The notes under the pieces: model-generated
The model's input: only the letters and a program-made list of their open reading frames with translations
Databases searched by the model: none
What the model was told of the DNA's origin: nothing
DNA from: JAWLHK01 sp041690355 [NCBI: bacterium]
GTDB lineage: Bacteria > J088 > JAWLBW01
Direction: 5' to 3'
DNA length: 64,000 bases
NCBI GenBank assembly: GCA_041690355.1
Contig: JAWLHK010000001.1
Coordinates: 310,001 to 374,000, forward strand
Program-made: the position numbers and the translations under genes
Part shown: positions 43,606 through 51,783 of the stretch, in pieces
Position numbering within the stretch: the first letter of the stretch is position 1
How the letters are laid out: each line of letters begins with the position of its first letter

Positions 43606-44546
43606 AAGCCCTTCTCCCGGCAGTGCTCCTTCTGCTCGGCTTCGCTACCGACGCCGCGGCGACCGAAGCGCGCTTCAAGCCGACACCCGACGACGCAGAC
43701 GGGTATACAGAAACGTTCACGATCAGCGCCGACCTGGCCGGCGGCGGCGTCGCGGTCGTTCAGCTCGGGGCGACGAATGCGGGGCCCGGCTCGGGACGCG
43801 GCGTGTGCCGGGTCATGGCGGCCGCCGGTTCGCTTACGTGGCGCTATCAGAAGGTCGTCGCCGACGGAGAATGGAGCTACGCGCCGGAGCCGGATCCGCA
43901 CCTGGCCATCGGCGGCTGCGCGATCACCGATGGGCGCCGGCCGGTTCTGACAGCCGTGCTTCCCGAGGGCAGGCTCGAGATCCGCATCCAGGCCGATCCT
44001 CAGTGGCTGCAACCGCCGAGCATTCCGGGGCCGCATCCCTACGACCTTCCGGGATTCGCAAGCGGAATCACGGCGACCATCACACTGCGGCCGGCGAGCG
44101 GCGCACCGGTTTCACAGGGCGCCACGGTTCATATCGAACACGCACGCAGCCTGGCGACGCCGGGAGAAATCGGGCGCCAATGGTTCCGCCTGCGCACCAC
44201 CGGGGCCGGCGGCAGACGTTTCGCGCTCGTGCGCCGCGACGGTGAGAGCGATGCCGGAACGGGGTGGGTCTACTCCGGCGGGCAATTCAGGCCGGTGCGC
44301 GGCGTGCGCATCGAGGCCGGCGAGCAGGTGGGCCGCACGCCGGTCACGCTGCGCCTCGAGGGGCGCACCCTCCGGCTCGCTCCGGCCCAGGGGGGCCTCA
44401 CATACGCGCCGCTGCGCGAACTGGGTCTGCTCGGCCGCGTGCTCGGCGCCGTCGTGGGCGATCCCCTTCTCGCCGCGACACCCGTGACGTGGACCGAAGA
44501 GGGCTTCGCCGCCGACGCCGTTCTCGAAACCATGACCTTCCGGTGA
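43602..44546 (+). CDS. Secreted lipocalin-like protein (tentative)
   Basis: 314 residues. Signal peptide ends DAAA-TEA. The beta-rich body starts YTETFTISADLAGGGVAVVQLG, followed by W/C/G patterns reminiscent of the Svf1/AttH two-lipocalin fold. That match is a weak impression only. If right, it would bind a hydrophobic ligand, consistent with the RND pump before it and the FadL-type channel after it. Overlaps the tiny lipoprotein gene by 4 nt. Confidence 0.6.
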   Translation: MKALLPAVLLLLGFATDAAATEARFKPTPDDADGYTETFTISADLAGGGVAVVQLGATNAGPGSGRGVCRVMAAAGSLTWRYQKVVADGEWSYAPEPDPHLAIGGCAITDGRRPVLTAVLPEGRLEIRIQADPQWLQPPSIPGPHPYDLPGFASGITATITLRPASGAPVSQGATVHIEHARSLATPGEIGRQWFRLRTTGAGGRRFALVRRDGESDAGTGWVYSGGQFRPVRGVRIEAGEQVGRTPVTLRLEGRTLRLAPAQGGLTYAPLRELGLLGRVLGAVVGDPLLAATPVTWTEEGFAADAVLETMTFR

Positions 44547-44550
44547 CATC

Positions 44551-46185
44551 ATGATCCGCATCCTGCTGCTCGCGGCGTTCGTGCTCGCCCTCCCCTTTGC
44601 CGCGGGAGCCGACCCGGCCGCCTATCCCGGGTTCGGCGCCGAATCCATCGCGCTCGGCGGCGCGCGTACCGCCGAAAAGGGGGGCACCGCGGCGCTCGCC
44701 TATAATCCGGCGGGGATGAATACCGGCGTTCAGCAGACGGTAATCGCCTGGCTCTGGGCGCGTCCGTCGCTCTTCATCGACACCGGGCAGAATGCTGAAC
44801 TGGAGGGGTATCTTGCCGCGGGCCCGCGCGGCGAGTCTGACCCGGAGTTTCATCTCGTCCGTTTCCGCGCGCGGATCAACGCCGACCAGGAGCGCAGGGC
44901 CGAAGACGCGCCGCTGATGCGCGGCGTTTACGCGGGCGTGGTGGTTCCCCTGGCCCGGGAGCGCAGCGAGGCGCTGACCTCGCTCGGCATCGGCGTCTAC
45001 GTGCCGCAGGGGCGGCTCGCCGCCATCCAGCTCGGCAGCGAATCGGCGCCGTTCTTCGTCGACTTTCACGACCGGAACCAGGCGGCCGTGATTCGTGCGG
45101 CCGTCGGGCGCGACCTTCCCTGGGGGCTCAGCGTCGGCCTCGGAGCCGTCGTCGATCTGATCCAGGCCGACGTCGACGCCGATGTGTTCGTGCCGCTGCG
45201 CTTTGCGGTCACCGACATCATCCTCCGCGACGACCCGCTGGTGCCCGATGCCGACATCCAGCCGACGGTCACGGCGGGGGTCGCCCCGCGCGTGCGCCCC
45301 GTCGCCGGTCTGCGCTGGCAGGCGGCCGAGACTCTGGCCTTCGGGCTTGCCTACCGCGACGAATCGAGCGGCCGCGTCGACGTCGACGGGCGCATGGTGC
45401 TCTCGTCGGGCCTCGCCCAGCCGGCCGTCGTTCCCTGGAGCGCCTCGGTGAACACACAATTTCAGCCGCGGCGCATCAGCGGCGGCGCGCAGTGGACGTT
45501 TCTCGACCGTTTCCGCCTCCAGGGCGATCTGGCGTGGGAGCAGTGGTCGCGCTATCGTCCTCCCCTGGCCGAGTTTTCGGCGAGCGGTCTGCGGAATCTG
45601 GCCCGCAACGTGCTGGCCGCGTCGGGGGCTGTCGACGCCGGGCTGCTCGGCGCCTGCCTGAGTGTCGGGGGGGCCGGGCTGTGCCTGCCGTCCGAAGCGG
45701 AACTGCTTGCGCGCACCCCTGACGGCGTCGACGTGCGCTACCGGTTCAGCGGCGCCCGCGACATCCTTGTTCCGCGCGCGGGCTTCGGGTGGCAGGCGAC
45801 CGAACGCCTGGAGCTTCTCGCCGGCTACTTCTACCGCCCCAGCATGGAATCCGACGACGGATTCAGCCTGATCAAGATCACGACCCTGCGGGATCTGGCC
45901 GGCGAGACGATTACCGAGGAAGAGGCAGTCGATCTCAACCTGCTCGACAACCCGCAGCACGGCATGAGCCTCGGCGCAAACTACGTCCTCGGTGCGGTGA
46001 CCCTCACGGCGGCCGTGGAGTATGTGGCTCTCGTCGAGAAGCATGTCGACAAGCGCGACTCGGAGGTTCTTTTCGAAGATCGCGCGGCGGCGCCGGGCAA
46101 TCAGATCACCGCCTTCGGGTATCCCGCCTATACGTACGGCGGAAATGTGCTCGGCGGCTCGCTGCAGCTCACGTTGGCCTACTGA
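44551..46185 (+). CDS. FadL/OmpP1/TodX-family outer-membrane channel
   Basis: 544 residues. Signal peptide ends AAGA-DPA. The FadL-family N-terminal pattern GFGAESIALGGARTAEKGGTAALAYNPAGM is clear, followed by a long barrel and a C-terminal aromatic residue (LQLTLAY). Such channels move hydrophobic molecules across the outer membrane. A Cys pair (LGACLSVGGAGLC, near 370) is an uncommon loop feature. Last gene of the RND operon, 4 nt after the previous stop. Confidence 0.88.
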   Translation: MIRILLLAAFVLALPFAAGADPAAYPGFGAESIALGGARTAEKGGTAALAYNPAGMNTGVQQTVIAWLWARPSLFIDTGQNAELEGYLAAGPRGESDPEFHLVRFRARINADQERRAEDAPLMRGVYAGVVVPLARERSEALTSLGIGVYVPQGRLAAIQLGSESAPFFVDFHDRNQAAVIRAAVGRDLPWGLSVGLGAVVDLIQADVDADVFVPLRFAVTDIILRDDPLVPDADIQPTVTAGVAPRVRPVAGLRWQAAETLAFGLAYRDESSGRVDVDGRMVLSSGLAQPAVVPWSASVNTQFQPRRISGGAQWTFLDRFRLQGDLAWEQWSRYRPPLAEFSASGLRNLARNVLAASGAVDAGLLGACLSVGGAGLCLPSEAELLARTPDGVDVRYRFSGARDILVPRAGFGWQATERLELLAGYFYRPSMESDDGFSLIKITTLRDLAGETITEEEAVDLNLLDNPQHGMSLGANYVLGAVTLTAAVEYVALVEKHVDKRDSEVLFEDRAAAPGNQITAFGYPAYTYGGNVLGGSLQLTLAY

Positions 46186-46194
46186 CCGGCATGC

Positions 46195-46701
46195 TCAAAG
46201 GCGCCGGCTGTCCCAGGCCCAGTTGAGCAGCGCCTGGCGCTGACGACGGCGGCATTCGAGGTCGCCCGGCAGGCAATTGCGCTGAATCTGCGCGGCGTGC
46301 CGCTTCATCGCCCGCCACCGCCCGATCTGCCGCAGGTCGTCGGGGCAACGCCGCCCGCGGTAGTAGCGGCAGTACCACTGGAACCAGCCTCGCGGATCCT
46401 CGTAGTAGATCCACCCCTTGCGCCGCCATTCCGCAAGCGGCTGCGAGGCGTTCACGCCGAAGTAGTTCAGCTTCGGGTCGTGCCGTTCGTGGCAGAGTTT
46501 CGCGTTGACGAACCAGTCGGCCGGGAACTCGTCGCGGCAGTCGGACATGTACTTACCGCCGAAAACCCCCATTTCGAGCATCTGGCGGGGGGTCAGCTCC
46601 GGGCGGAATTCCGCATGAAAGTTGCGACCCTCGGGCTCGGTCAGCACGTAGACATAGCCCTGCTGCATGAGATCGTTGACGGCAATGCGGGTGGTGCCCA
46701 T
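46195..46701 (-). CDS. Conserved protein of unknown function
   Basis: 168 residues, no signal peptide. Rich in Trp, Tyr, Arg and Cys (EWRRKGWIYYEDPRGWFQWYCRYYRGRRCPDD). The FGGKYMSDCRDEFP segment and the Cys pairs suggest a compact, perhaps metal-binding, protein. I do not recognise a characterised family. Convergent with fadL and preceded by heptad array D. Confidence 0.75.
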   Translation of the reverse strand: MGTTRIAVNDLMQQGYVYVLTEPEGRNFHAEFRPELTPRQMLEMGVFGGKYMSDCRDEFPADWFVNAKLCHERHDPKLNYFGVNASQPLAEWRRKGWIYYEDPRGWFQWYCRYYRGRRCPDDLRQIGRWRAMKRHAAQIQRNCLPGDLECRRRQRQALLNWAWDSRRL

Positions 46702-46722
46702 CGATGACAGAATACCGCAGAT

Positions 46723-46792
46723 CTTCAGTCTTCAGTCTTCAGTCGTCAGTCTTCAGTCCTGGTTGACGCTCGGCGCTTGGCCTTGGCGCTCA
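46723..46792. repeat. Heptanucleotide array D
   Basis: Five exact-register units CTTCAGT-CTTCAGT-CTTCAGT-CGTCAGT-CTTCAGT (46723-46757), then the GC-rich segment TTGACGCTCGGCGCTTGG (46763-46780) and GGCGCTC running into the stop codon of the OGFr-domain gene. The 18-mer at 46763 recurs exactly, inverted, at 62900-62917. Confidence 0.85.
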
Positions 46793-47299
46793 GCCGGCGA
46801 CGGCCTCTCGCCAGTAGCGGAACGAGGAATCCGAGACGCCCCAGTCCGGATCGTTCTCCCGCAGGTCCTCGAGACAGGCGAGCAGGCGCAGGGCCGCGTC
46901 GCGCAGGCCGAGCAGGGTCAGGCTCTTGAGGATGCGCGTAATCCGAAGATTATTGTGCGTGTCGTGGACCGCCCAGTTGGTCTTGCGGGCCAGCCAGTTC
47001 TCGCCGGGAACGATACCTTCTGCCCGCTCGGTCAGCCCGTAGAAGGAGAGCATGCGGCGACAGGCAGCCCGCAGATCCTCGCGCATCTGGTCGTCGCTGT
47101 GGAATGCAGCCTCGATCTGCGGGGTCAGTCTCGGAGCCTGCGGGTTTACGCCACTCCCTTCGCGCAGGGGAAAAAGCCATTGGATGTAGTCATGGGTTAC
47201 CTCGAGCCATACGTCGTCCTGCCGGAGGATTTCGGCAAGGTAACGGCCACGGTGGTCGGGGGCGCTGCCGTAGTAAAACGCGAGCAGGGGGGCAGTCAC
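46790..47299 (-). CDS. OGFr-domain protein
   Basis: 169 residues. It matches the conserved domain of opioid growth factor receptor: FYYGSAPDHRGRYLAEILRQDD, LEVTHDYIQWLFPLREGSGVN and TNWAVHDTHNNLRITRILKSL. Bacterial members are uncharacterised. GTG at 47299 overlaps the stop of the toxin remnant (GTGA), so it was probably the third gene of a toxin-antitoxin operon. An in-frame reading also extends back to the toxin start codon at 47446 because of the toxin frameshift. Confidence 0.85.
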   Translation of the reverse strand: MTAPLLAFYYGSAPDHRGRYLAEILRQDDVWLEVTHDYIQWLFPLREGSGVNPQAPRLTPQIEAAFHSDDQMREDLRAACRRMLSFYGLTERAEGIVPGENWLARKTNWAVHDTHNNLRITRILKSLTLLGLRDAALRLLACLEDLRENDPDWGVSDSSFRYWREAVAG

Positions 47300-47446
47300 T
47301 TGATTTCCCTCGCCTCGAACCGACGACGTGAGTGGCGCAGAGTCAGAATCGTGACTTCGTCTGTAACTACTCGATAGAAGATCCGGTAGGACCCGAACAC
47401 GATTTGCCGGACATCGGAATGCAATGGACGACCAGACGAGCTTCAC
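47296..47446 (-). pseudogene. Decayed RelE/ParE-type toxin gene
   Basis: The start is intact: GTG at 47446 overlaps the antitoxin stop (GTGA) and codes for MKLVWSS, a normal RelE/ParE beginning. The toxin's C-terminal half follows only in another frame: GRPLHSDVRQIVFGSYRIF, then YRVVTDEVTILTLRHSRRRF, ending REIK. About 45 codons expected between the two parts (full toxins are about 95 residues) are missing. A short TCGTC repeat at the junction hints at deletion by microhomology. The product should be inactive. Confidence 0.75.
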
Positions 47447-47724
47447 GATCCGTACTTGCGTCGCATCTCGGCAACGACTGTGTCGTGACCGACCCCGCCT
47501 GTTCGCTCAACCTCCCGGTCGGCAGTAAGAAGTTCCTGCACCAATTCGCGCTCTTCCATGAGACGCTGATACTCCCTTACATCCAGAAGAACTGCAGAGT
47601 GTGAGCCGCGCTGCGTGAGGATGAGACGACGCCGGGTCTTCTTCAGTTGACGGATCACTGCGGCGGCGTGAGCCCGAAACTCAGAAAGCGGTGCCGTATC
47701 CTCTCTTGCTTTGGATTTCGCCAT
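47443..47724 (-). CDS. Phd/YefM-type antitoxin
   Basis: 93 residues. Typical layout: an N-terminal DNA-binding part (PLSEFRAHAAAVIRQLKKTRRRLILTQRG then AVLLDVREYQRLMEE) and an acidic, helical toxin-binding tail ending MRRKYGS. GGAGG lies 5 nt before the ATG. Its partner toxin downstream is broken, so this is an orphan antitoxin that may still act as a repressor. Confidence 0.88.
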   Translation of the reverse strand: MAKSKAREDTAPLSEFRAHAAAVIRQLKKTRRRLILTQRGSHSAVLLDVREYQRLMEERELVQELLTADREVERTGGVGHDTVVAEMRRKYGS

Positions 47725-47785
47725 GTGTGCCTCCGGTCGTCCCTGGATCGTACCATAGCAGTCACGGCAGCCAGATGTGAAAACA

Positions 47786-48697
47786 TCATGCGGATACGCG
47801 TGCCGCCATTTCCCGCACCCCCTCGGCCAGCAGCGGCGCCAGGGAGATAGCGTTCGTCGGGTGGGGGATCGCGTCGGTCGTGACGATACGGCCGGCGCCC
47901 GCGGCCTTCAGGTCTTCCCAGGCGTTTCCCGCAAAGACGGCGTGCACGCCGACACAGACGGGGTTCGCCGACCCCTGCGCACGTAACAGGCGAACCGTCT
48001 CGATCATCGTGCGCCCCGTGGAGATGATGTCGTCGACGAGCACCGGCGTGCGTCCGGCAAGGTCGAACCCCGCCGGCATCCGGATCTCGACGTCCCGGTC
48101 GCCGCGGCGCACCTTTTCCAGCACGGCATACCGGGCCCCCGCGTGCGCGGCAACCGCCGCCACCCACTGCCGGCTCTCATCGTCGGGTCCGATGAGGAAC
48201 GGATTCTCCACGTTCCGCGCGATCCACACGCCAAGCGGCGCGGTCGCATGCTGAACCCGCGCCGGGACGCGAAAGAGCGACTCGAGCCCGGCAATCCGGT
48301 GCAGATGCGGGTCTACGGTCGTCACCCAGTCGAATGCCGAGGAGAGCATATCGGCGTAGAGCCGGTTCGAAAGCGACTCCCCCGGCCGGAAGCGTTTGTC
48401 CTGACGCATGTAGGCGAGGTAGGGGGCGACGAGCCCGACGCGACCGGCCCCCAGCTCGCGCAGGGTGCGCCCGAGAAAGACCAGGGGAACCGTCTTCTCG
48501 TCGGGCCGGTCGAGCGGGCACACGACGACGGTCTGCCGCGCGCCGCCCACCGGATCGAGCACGCGCACCAGCGATTCCCCGTCGGGGAAACGATGGTGTT
48601 CGGCGCGGCCGAGCCGCCAGCCGAGCTCCTTCGCGACCTGCGCCGCCGCAGGTTCGCCGCCGCCGAATCCGAAAACGATACCTCGCTCGCGTTCCAT
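47786..48697 (-). CDS. PRPP synthetase-like phosphoribosyl protein
   Basis: 303 residues, ribose-phosphate diphosphokinase family. Visible are FPDGESLVRV, the loop APYLAYMRQDKRF, VDPHLHRI (His/Asp), and the PRPP-binding VLVDDIISTGRTM. It is divergent from housekeeping Prs (short, with altered flexible loop KVRRGDRDVEI), so it is likely a paralogue. 2 nt after the AMP/thymidine-phosphorylase-like gene, so the two act in one pathway, perhaps salvage of nucleotide ribose. Confidence 0.85.
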   Translation of the reverse strand: MERERGIVFGFGGGEPAAAQVAKELGWRLGRAEHHRFPDGESLVRVLDPVGGARQTVVVCPLDRPDEKTVPLVFLGRTLRELGAGRVGLVAPYLAYMRQDKRFRPGESLSNRLYADMLSSAFDWVTTVDPHLHRIAGLESLFRVPARVQHATAPLGVWIARNVENPFLIGPDDESRQWVAAVAAHAGARYAVLEKVRRGDRDVEIRMPAGFDLAGRTPVLVDDIISTGRTMIETVRLLRAQGSANPVCVGVHAVFAGNAWEDLKAAGAGRIVTTDAIPHPTNAISLAPLLAEGVREMAARVSA

Positions 48698-48699
48698 GT

Positions 48700-50244
48700 C
48701 TACCCGTCTGTCACGGCGACGGTCGCCGGGTTCTGCCGTGCATAATCGAGGGCGTAGCGCAGCTCGCCCGGGGTCTCGGCGTGAAGTTGCAGGAGCGGCT
48801 GGCCGCAGCGCACCTGCGTCCCGAGCGGCGCGAGAAAGGTGACTCCGGCGGCGGGGGCCTGTGGCGCGCCGCAGAGCTTGGCGATGCGCGAAAGCCGGCG
48901 GTTGTCGATGGCGTGCACGACACCGGCGCGATCAGCCGTCACCTCGGCCGTATACGGGGCGACGGGCGGCACCCGCATGCCCCCCTGCGCCTCGCAGATC
49001 GCCTGGAACTTGTCCCACGCGCGACCGCCGGCCAGCACGCGCTCTGCACAGCGCACCCCCGATCCGGGCGCGCACTTACCGCCGAGTTCGAGCAGTTCGC
49101 CGGCCAGCTCGAGCGAACGCATGCGCAGATCGGCGGGGGCGGCAGCCTCGTTGCGCAGCACGGCGAGAATATCGCGCGCCTCGAGCGCCGGGCCGATGCC
49201 GCGCCCTACGGGCTGGCGCCCGTCGGTCGTCACCACGCGCAGGTGCAGCCCCACCGCTTCGGCGCAGGCGACCAGCAGCCGCGAGAGGGTGCGCGCCGAC
49301 TCGAAGTCGCGCACCTTGGCTGTCGGCCCCACGGGAAGGTCGAGCACGACGTGAGTCGATCCGGCGGCGGCCTTCTTGGAGAGAACCGAGGCCACCATCT
49401 GGCCGGGCGAATCGACGTCGAGGGCGCGCTCGATGCGAATGAAGGTCTCGTCGGCGGGACTGAGCCCGACCGATCCGCCCCAGACGACGCACCCCTGCTC
49501 CCGCTCGACCACACGCCGCATCTGTTCGATAGACAGCGTGACCGGCGCGAGCGTCTCCATCGTGTCGGCGGTACCCGCCGGAGACGTGATGGCGCGCGAC
49601 GAGGTCTTGGGGATGACGAGCCCTTCGGCCGCCGCGATGGCCACCACGATGGGCGTCGTCCGGTTGCCGGGCAGTCCCCCCACGCAGTGTTTGTCGACGA
49701 CGGGAAACGCGTCCCACCGCAGCCGATCGCCCGCCCGGGTCATGGCGCGCGTCAGGGCGACCGTCTCCTCGACGGTCATGCGGTCGCCGGCGGTCGCGGT
49801 CAGAAAGGCGGCAAGTTCCACATCAGAGTAGCGCCCGGCGACGGCATCCTGCACGATGGCCCCCAGCTGGGCTTCATTCAGCGTCTGCCCGTACATCTTG
49901 GCGCGAACGTGGCTCAGCGAATCGAGCGGCTCGACGTGCCCCACCGTCATCAGATCGCCTTCTTCAACCCCGAGCAACCGCCACGCTGCCTCGGACAGGC
50001 CCGCCTCGTCGACCTCGAGAAAGTGATCGAGGGTCACGTTGAGCGTCGCGATGATTTCCCGATCGCCCGCGGTTACCCGCAGCCGCGTGTGCGCCTCGAA
50101 CCCCTCGGCCCGGCAGACCTCGCAGTCGCGGCGCATGTAGATGACCGGCTCCTGATAGGTGTCGATGCCGAACCGCCGTGCCCGCACGGTGGGCCGGGCG
50201 ACGGCGACAGAGGGCAGAGAAGTAGACGGCGGCACGGCAATCAT
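48700..50244 (-). CDS. AMP/thymidine phosphorylase-family protein
   Basis: 514 residues, the long form with an N-terminal beta-domain (about 1-95) found in archaeal AMP phosphorylases and some bacterial proteins. Phosphorylase motifs are DKHCVGGLPGNRTTPIV, PKTSSRAITSPAGTADTME and GGSVGLSPADE. The CEVCRAEGFEAHTRLRV segment in the N-terminal domain is characteristic. The reaction would be base removal with phosphate, giving ribose-1,5-bisphosphate (AMP) or ribose-1-phosphate. No R15P isomerase or RuBisCO gene is nearby. AAGGAG precedes the ATG by 11 nt. Confidence 0.88.
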   Translation of the reverse strand: MIAVPPSTSLPSVAVARPTVRARRFGIDTYQEPVIYMRRDCEVCRAEGFEAHTRLRVTAGDREIIATLNVTLDHFLEVDEAGLSEAAWRLLGVEEGDLMTVGHVEPLDSLSHVRAKMYGQTLNEAQLGAIVQDAVAGRYSDVELAAFLTATAGDRMTVEETVALTRAMTRAGDRLRWDAFPVVDKHCVGGLPGNRTTPIVVAIAAAEGLVIPKTSSRAITSPAGTADTMETLAPVTLSIEQMRRVVEREQGCVVWGGSVGLSPADETFIRIERALDVDSPGQMVASVLSKKAAAGSTHVVLDLPVGPTAKVRDFESARTLSRLLVACAEAVGLHLRVVTTDGRQPVGRGIGPALEARDILAVLRNEAAAPADLRMRSLELAGELLELGGKCAPGSGVRCAERVLAGGRAWDKFQAICEAQGGMRVPPVAPYTAEVTADRAGVVHAIDNRRLSRIAKLCGAPQAPAAGVTFLAPLGTQVRCGQPLLQLHAETPGELRYALDYARQNPATVAVTDG

Positions 50245-50393
50245 GAATCAGGTCACTCCTTGTCTGAGCAATGGAGCGGGAAGCATGCCACAGGCCATGC
50301 CATCGGCCGACGCCCGGAGAAGTGTCGCGCTGCGGAACACTCGGCTGCATTGTCCTGCAACACTCCTCTCCGAAAGCCGTCCCGCATACCGGG

Positions 50394-50422
50394 TTGGCGG
50401 AAGCCCGGTTTGGGCATAGGCT
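50394..50422 (+). promoter_or_regulatory. Putative promoter of the 50431 gene
   Basis: TTGGCG (50394-50399), N17, TAGGCT (50417-50422), 8 nt before the first ATG. The leader would be very short, though AAAGGA is close to the start. Confidence 0.4.
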
Positions 50423-50430
50423 GAAAGGAA

Positions 50431-51744
50431 ATGATGACGCCGCTCCTTCTGCTGGCCATGCTCGGCCAGATGCACCCCGATCACGCCGCGCCCGCTACCT
50501 TGCCGGTAGCCCCGGCCGAAGCGATGCCTGAAGCGCATGCCGGTCACGCGGCCATGCCCGGGCATGCTGCCGACCGGCTTCCCCTCGGCGTTCCGGTTTC
50601 GCGCGTGGCCTCGGGGACGTCCTGGCTGCCCGACGGCACCCCGATGCCCGGCTGGCATGCACGCGCCGGCCGTTGGTCCCTCATGGTCCACGGCAACGTG
50701 CACGCGGGTTACAACGTGCAGGCGGGCCCCCGGGGCGACGATCAGTGGACGACCCTGAGCTGGTTCATGCTCATGGGACGGCGCAATCTGCTGGGCGGAT
50801 CCGTCGAACCCCGCTTCATGTTCAGCTTCGATCCGCTGACCCTGCCGGCTGATGGCTATCCGCTGCTCCTGCAGACCGGCGAGAGCGCGGGCGGGCGCCC
50901 GCTGTTCGACCGTCAGCATCCGCACGAGCTGTTCATGGAGATCGCCCTCGTGTACCGCAAGCGGGTCGCCGACGGGCTTGCCTGGGAACTCTACGTGGCC
51001 CCCGTGGGAGAGCCGGCCCTGGGGCCGACGGCGTATCCGCACCGGCTGTCGTCGCTGGCCGATCCGTTCGCGCCCCTGGCGCACCACTGGCAGGACGCGA
51101 CGCACATTCTCTTCGGGGTGATCACGTCCGGCTTCTACAACCGCTGGGCCAAGCTCGAGGGGAGCTGGTTCAACGGCCGCGAACCCGATGAGCACCGGAC
51201 GAATTTCGACTTCCGCCGGCCCGATTCCTTCTCGGGACGTTTTCAGCTCGCGCCGTCGGAGAACTGGACGCTTCAGGGCTCCTACGGCTTTCTCGAGAGT
51301 CCCGAAGGGCTCCATCCCGACCGCAGTCTGCATCGCGCGACGGCCTCGGTCTCGCATACCCGGTCCTCGGCGCCCGATCGCTATCTGGCCTCGACTCTTG
51401 TCTGGGCGCGGAATGTCCCCGACGGGGAACCTTCGAGCGACGCCTGGCGGCTGGAGTCGGCCTGGCGCATGGGCCGCCACGAGCCGTTCGCCCGGGTCGA
51501 GTGGGTCGAAAAGGAGGGGCACGATCTCGTTCTGCGTCCCGAAGACGAAGAGCGGCTGTACGACGTGCTGGCGCTCGGACTGGGCTACCTGCACCACCTG
51601 CCCGGCCTCGGTCCCGTCGGCTGGGGGATCGGAGCGCGCGGGACTTTACACCGGCTGCCCGAGCGGCTGGCGGACTACTATGGTTCGCAATACCCCGTCG
51701 GGGGGATGGTCTTCGTCAACCTCCGGCCGGCGGCGGAACCCTGA
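50431..51744 (+). CDS. Outer-membrane protein candidate with His/Met-rich N-terminus
   Basis: 437 residues. A short hydrophobic N-terminus is followed by a His/Met-rich stretch (MHPDHAAP ... HAGHAAMPGHAADR, about 10-46) that looks suited to bind copper or another soft metal. The rest alternates aromatic and polar residues like a beta-barrel (MLMGRRNLLGGSVEPRFMFSFD). An HPHE motif follows near 165-170. Similar proteins often sit near metal-resistance genes, but none is adjacent. Two ATGs lie in tandem (50431, 50434). Confidence 0.75.
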   Translation: MMTPLLLLAMLGQMHPDHAAPATLPVAPAEAMPEAHAGHAAMPGHAADRLPLGVPVSRVASGTSWLPDGTPMPGWHARAGRWSLMVHGNVHAGYNVQAGPRGDDQWTTLSWFMLMGRRNLLGGSVEPRFMFSFDPLTLPADGYPLLLQTGESAGGRPLFDRQHPHELFMEIALVYRKRVADGLAWELYVAPVGEPALGPTAYPHRLSSLADPFAPLAHHWQDATHILFGVITSGFYNRWAKLEGSWFNGREPDEHRTNFDFRRPDSFSGRFQLAPSENWTLQGSYGFLESPEGLHPDRSLHRATASVSHTRSSAPDRYLASTLVWARNVPDGEPSSDAWRLESAWRMGRHEPFARVEWVEKEGHDLVLRPEDEERLYDVLALGLGYLHHLPGLGPVGWGIGARGTLHRLPERLADYYGSQYPVGGMVFVNLRPAAEP

Positions 51745-51783
51745 GTCCCGCCGTCACCGGAAAGTCGAACTCTCAGCCGACGA

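Noticed and set aside
44398-46044. 548-codon minus-strand frame opposite the FadL gene
   Set aside because: The plus strand carries the FadL family pattern and signal peptide. The antisense frame has no homology signal.
48334-50424. 696-codon plus-strand frame opposite the phosphorylase and PRPP genes
   Set aside because: It is a long GC-driven open frame covering two conserved enzymes on the other strand.
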